Assembly: GCF_014650075.1 (NCBI RefSeq)
Contig: NZ_BMUG01000014.1
Coordinates: 62,001 to 126,000 of the forward strand
Source: Streptomyces microflavus
Lineage (GTDB): Bacteria; Actinomycetota; Actinomycetes; Streptomycetales; Streptomycetaceae
Direction of reading: 5' to 3'
Length of the DNA stretch: 64,000 nt
How positions within the stretch are numbered: the first letter of the stretch is position 1; each line of letters starts with the position of its first letter. The notes under the pieces are model-generated. The model had not been told where the DNA came from. It did not search any database and worked only from the letters and a program-made list of their open reading frames with translations. Below are positions 63,600-64,000 of the stretch, piece after piece. Both the position numbers and the translations under genes were made by a program.

Positions 63600-64000
63600 T
63601 CAGAGGGCCTTGTGCATGATGTGCAGGCCCACATAGCCCTCGGTCGGGTGGTGGAACCCCTCCGGGAAGGTGCCGATCACCTCGAAGCCGATGGACTCGT
63701 ACAGCTTGACGGCGTGGACGTTCGTCTCGACCACCGCGTTGAACTGCATCGCCCGGAAGCCAGACGTACGAGCCCACTCGACCGAGTACTCGCACAGGGC
63801 ACGGCCCACCCCCTTGCCGGAATGGGCGGGGTCGACCATGTACGTGGCGCTGGCCACGTGCGAGCCGTTGCCCATGTGGTTCCGGTTCATCTTCGCCGTA
63901 CCGAGAACCTCTCCCGCGTCGTCGACGGCGACGACCACGCGGTTCGGGGCTGCGACGTACCACCAGCCCTGTGCGTCCTCCTTGCCGAGGTCGAGCGGGT
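63600..64000 (-). CDS. GNAT-family N-acetyltransferase, N-terminus cut by window edge
   Basis: About 133 residues are present; the reading frame is open at base 64000. The acetyl-CoA loop is HSGKGVGRALCEYSVEWA (R/Q-X2-G-X-G/A-type), followed by FRAMQFNAVVETNVHAVKLYESIGFEVIGTFPEGF, the family's C-terminal block. Stop at 63600. The acetyl acceptor is unknown. Confidence 0.9.
   Translation of the reverse strand, partial: PLDLGKEDAQGWWYVAAPNRVVVAVDDAGEVLGTAKMNRNHMGNGSHVASATYMVDPAHSGKGVGRALCEYSVEWARTSGFRAMQFNAVVETNVHAVKLYESIGFEVIGTFPEGFHHPTEGYVGLHIMHKAL

Noticed and set aside
1..64000. tRNA, rRNA, transposase, integrase or attachment sites
   Set aside because: None of these could be recognised on reading; base composition and codon use are even throughout, so no acquired island is claimed.

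Overview
The window reads as chromosomal DNA from a Streptomyces (S. griseus-like). The base composition is very GC-rich with G/C-biased third codon positions, and GTG starts and 4-base stop/start overlaps are common. The carotenoid genes are laid out as crtE-I-B-V facing crtY-T-U, as known from streptomycetes. There are also a DmdR/IdeR-type iron box, SpoIIE-type phosphatases, a Spo0M protein and a LAETG cell-wall protein. No tRNA, rRNA, CRISPR array, transposase or phage gene was seen.

Layout. 1-6.4 kb: a polysaccharide-utilisation locus with a sugar ABC permease (cut by the window edge), a binding lipoprotein, a DeoR/LacI hybrid regulator and a divergent Tat-exported PL8 lyase whose active-site residues are all present. 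6.4-10.5 kb: a DinB protein, a leaderless solute-binding-like protein, and a coupled three-gene operon (HemK-type methyltransferase, CDGSH Fe-S protein, iron-containing redox enzyme). 10.7-15.1 kb: a compact four-gene operon (MfnB-like furan synthase, aldehyde dehydrogenase, alcohol dehydrogenase, putative carboxyl methyltransferase) that could make a small furan metabolite. 15.1-18.9 kb: an autoregulated-looking HEAT/MerR-HEAT operon, divergent from an iron-box-controlled HtaA-type haem protein. 19.2-27.6 kb: the isorenieratene-type carotenoid cluster. 27.7-30.7 kb: an HTH/DUF4180 pair, a decayed alcohol dehydrogenase and Spo0M.

30.9-35.8 kb: two CNNM/CorC-type (putative Mg2+) membrane proteins preceded by a short Pro-containing leader ORF and a hairpin over the start site, then YciO and an HTH-membrane protein. 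35.8-42.8 kb: a small kinase, an ABC-F ATPase, an MptB-like mannosyltransferase, an aldo/keto reductase with a frameshift, and a LysR regulator. 43-50 kb: a PP2C phosphatase plus MASE1 protein, a small MT0933-type antitoxin-like protein, a sigma factor fused through a membrane span to an extracytoplasmic CAP domain, and a FUSC transporter. 50-53 kb: an orphan cytochrome oxidase subunit I with a small membrane protein downstream, and an F420/NADP-type reductase. 53.2-57.4 kb: an Asp23/AmaP envelope-stress locus whose ECF sigma factor is coupled to an anti-sigma (ZAS)-Asp23 fusion. 57.5-64 kb: SRPBCC, hypothetical, HIBYL-CoA hydrolase-like, PAS-GAF-PP2C-HATPase, LAETG surface protein and GNAT genes (the last cut by the window edge).

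The best candidates for undescribed biology are the CNNM leader, the furan operon, the ZAS-Asp23 fusion, the sigma-CAP fusion and the MerR-HEAT operon. Functions come from motifs and remembered families; no database search was run.
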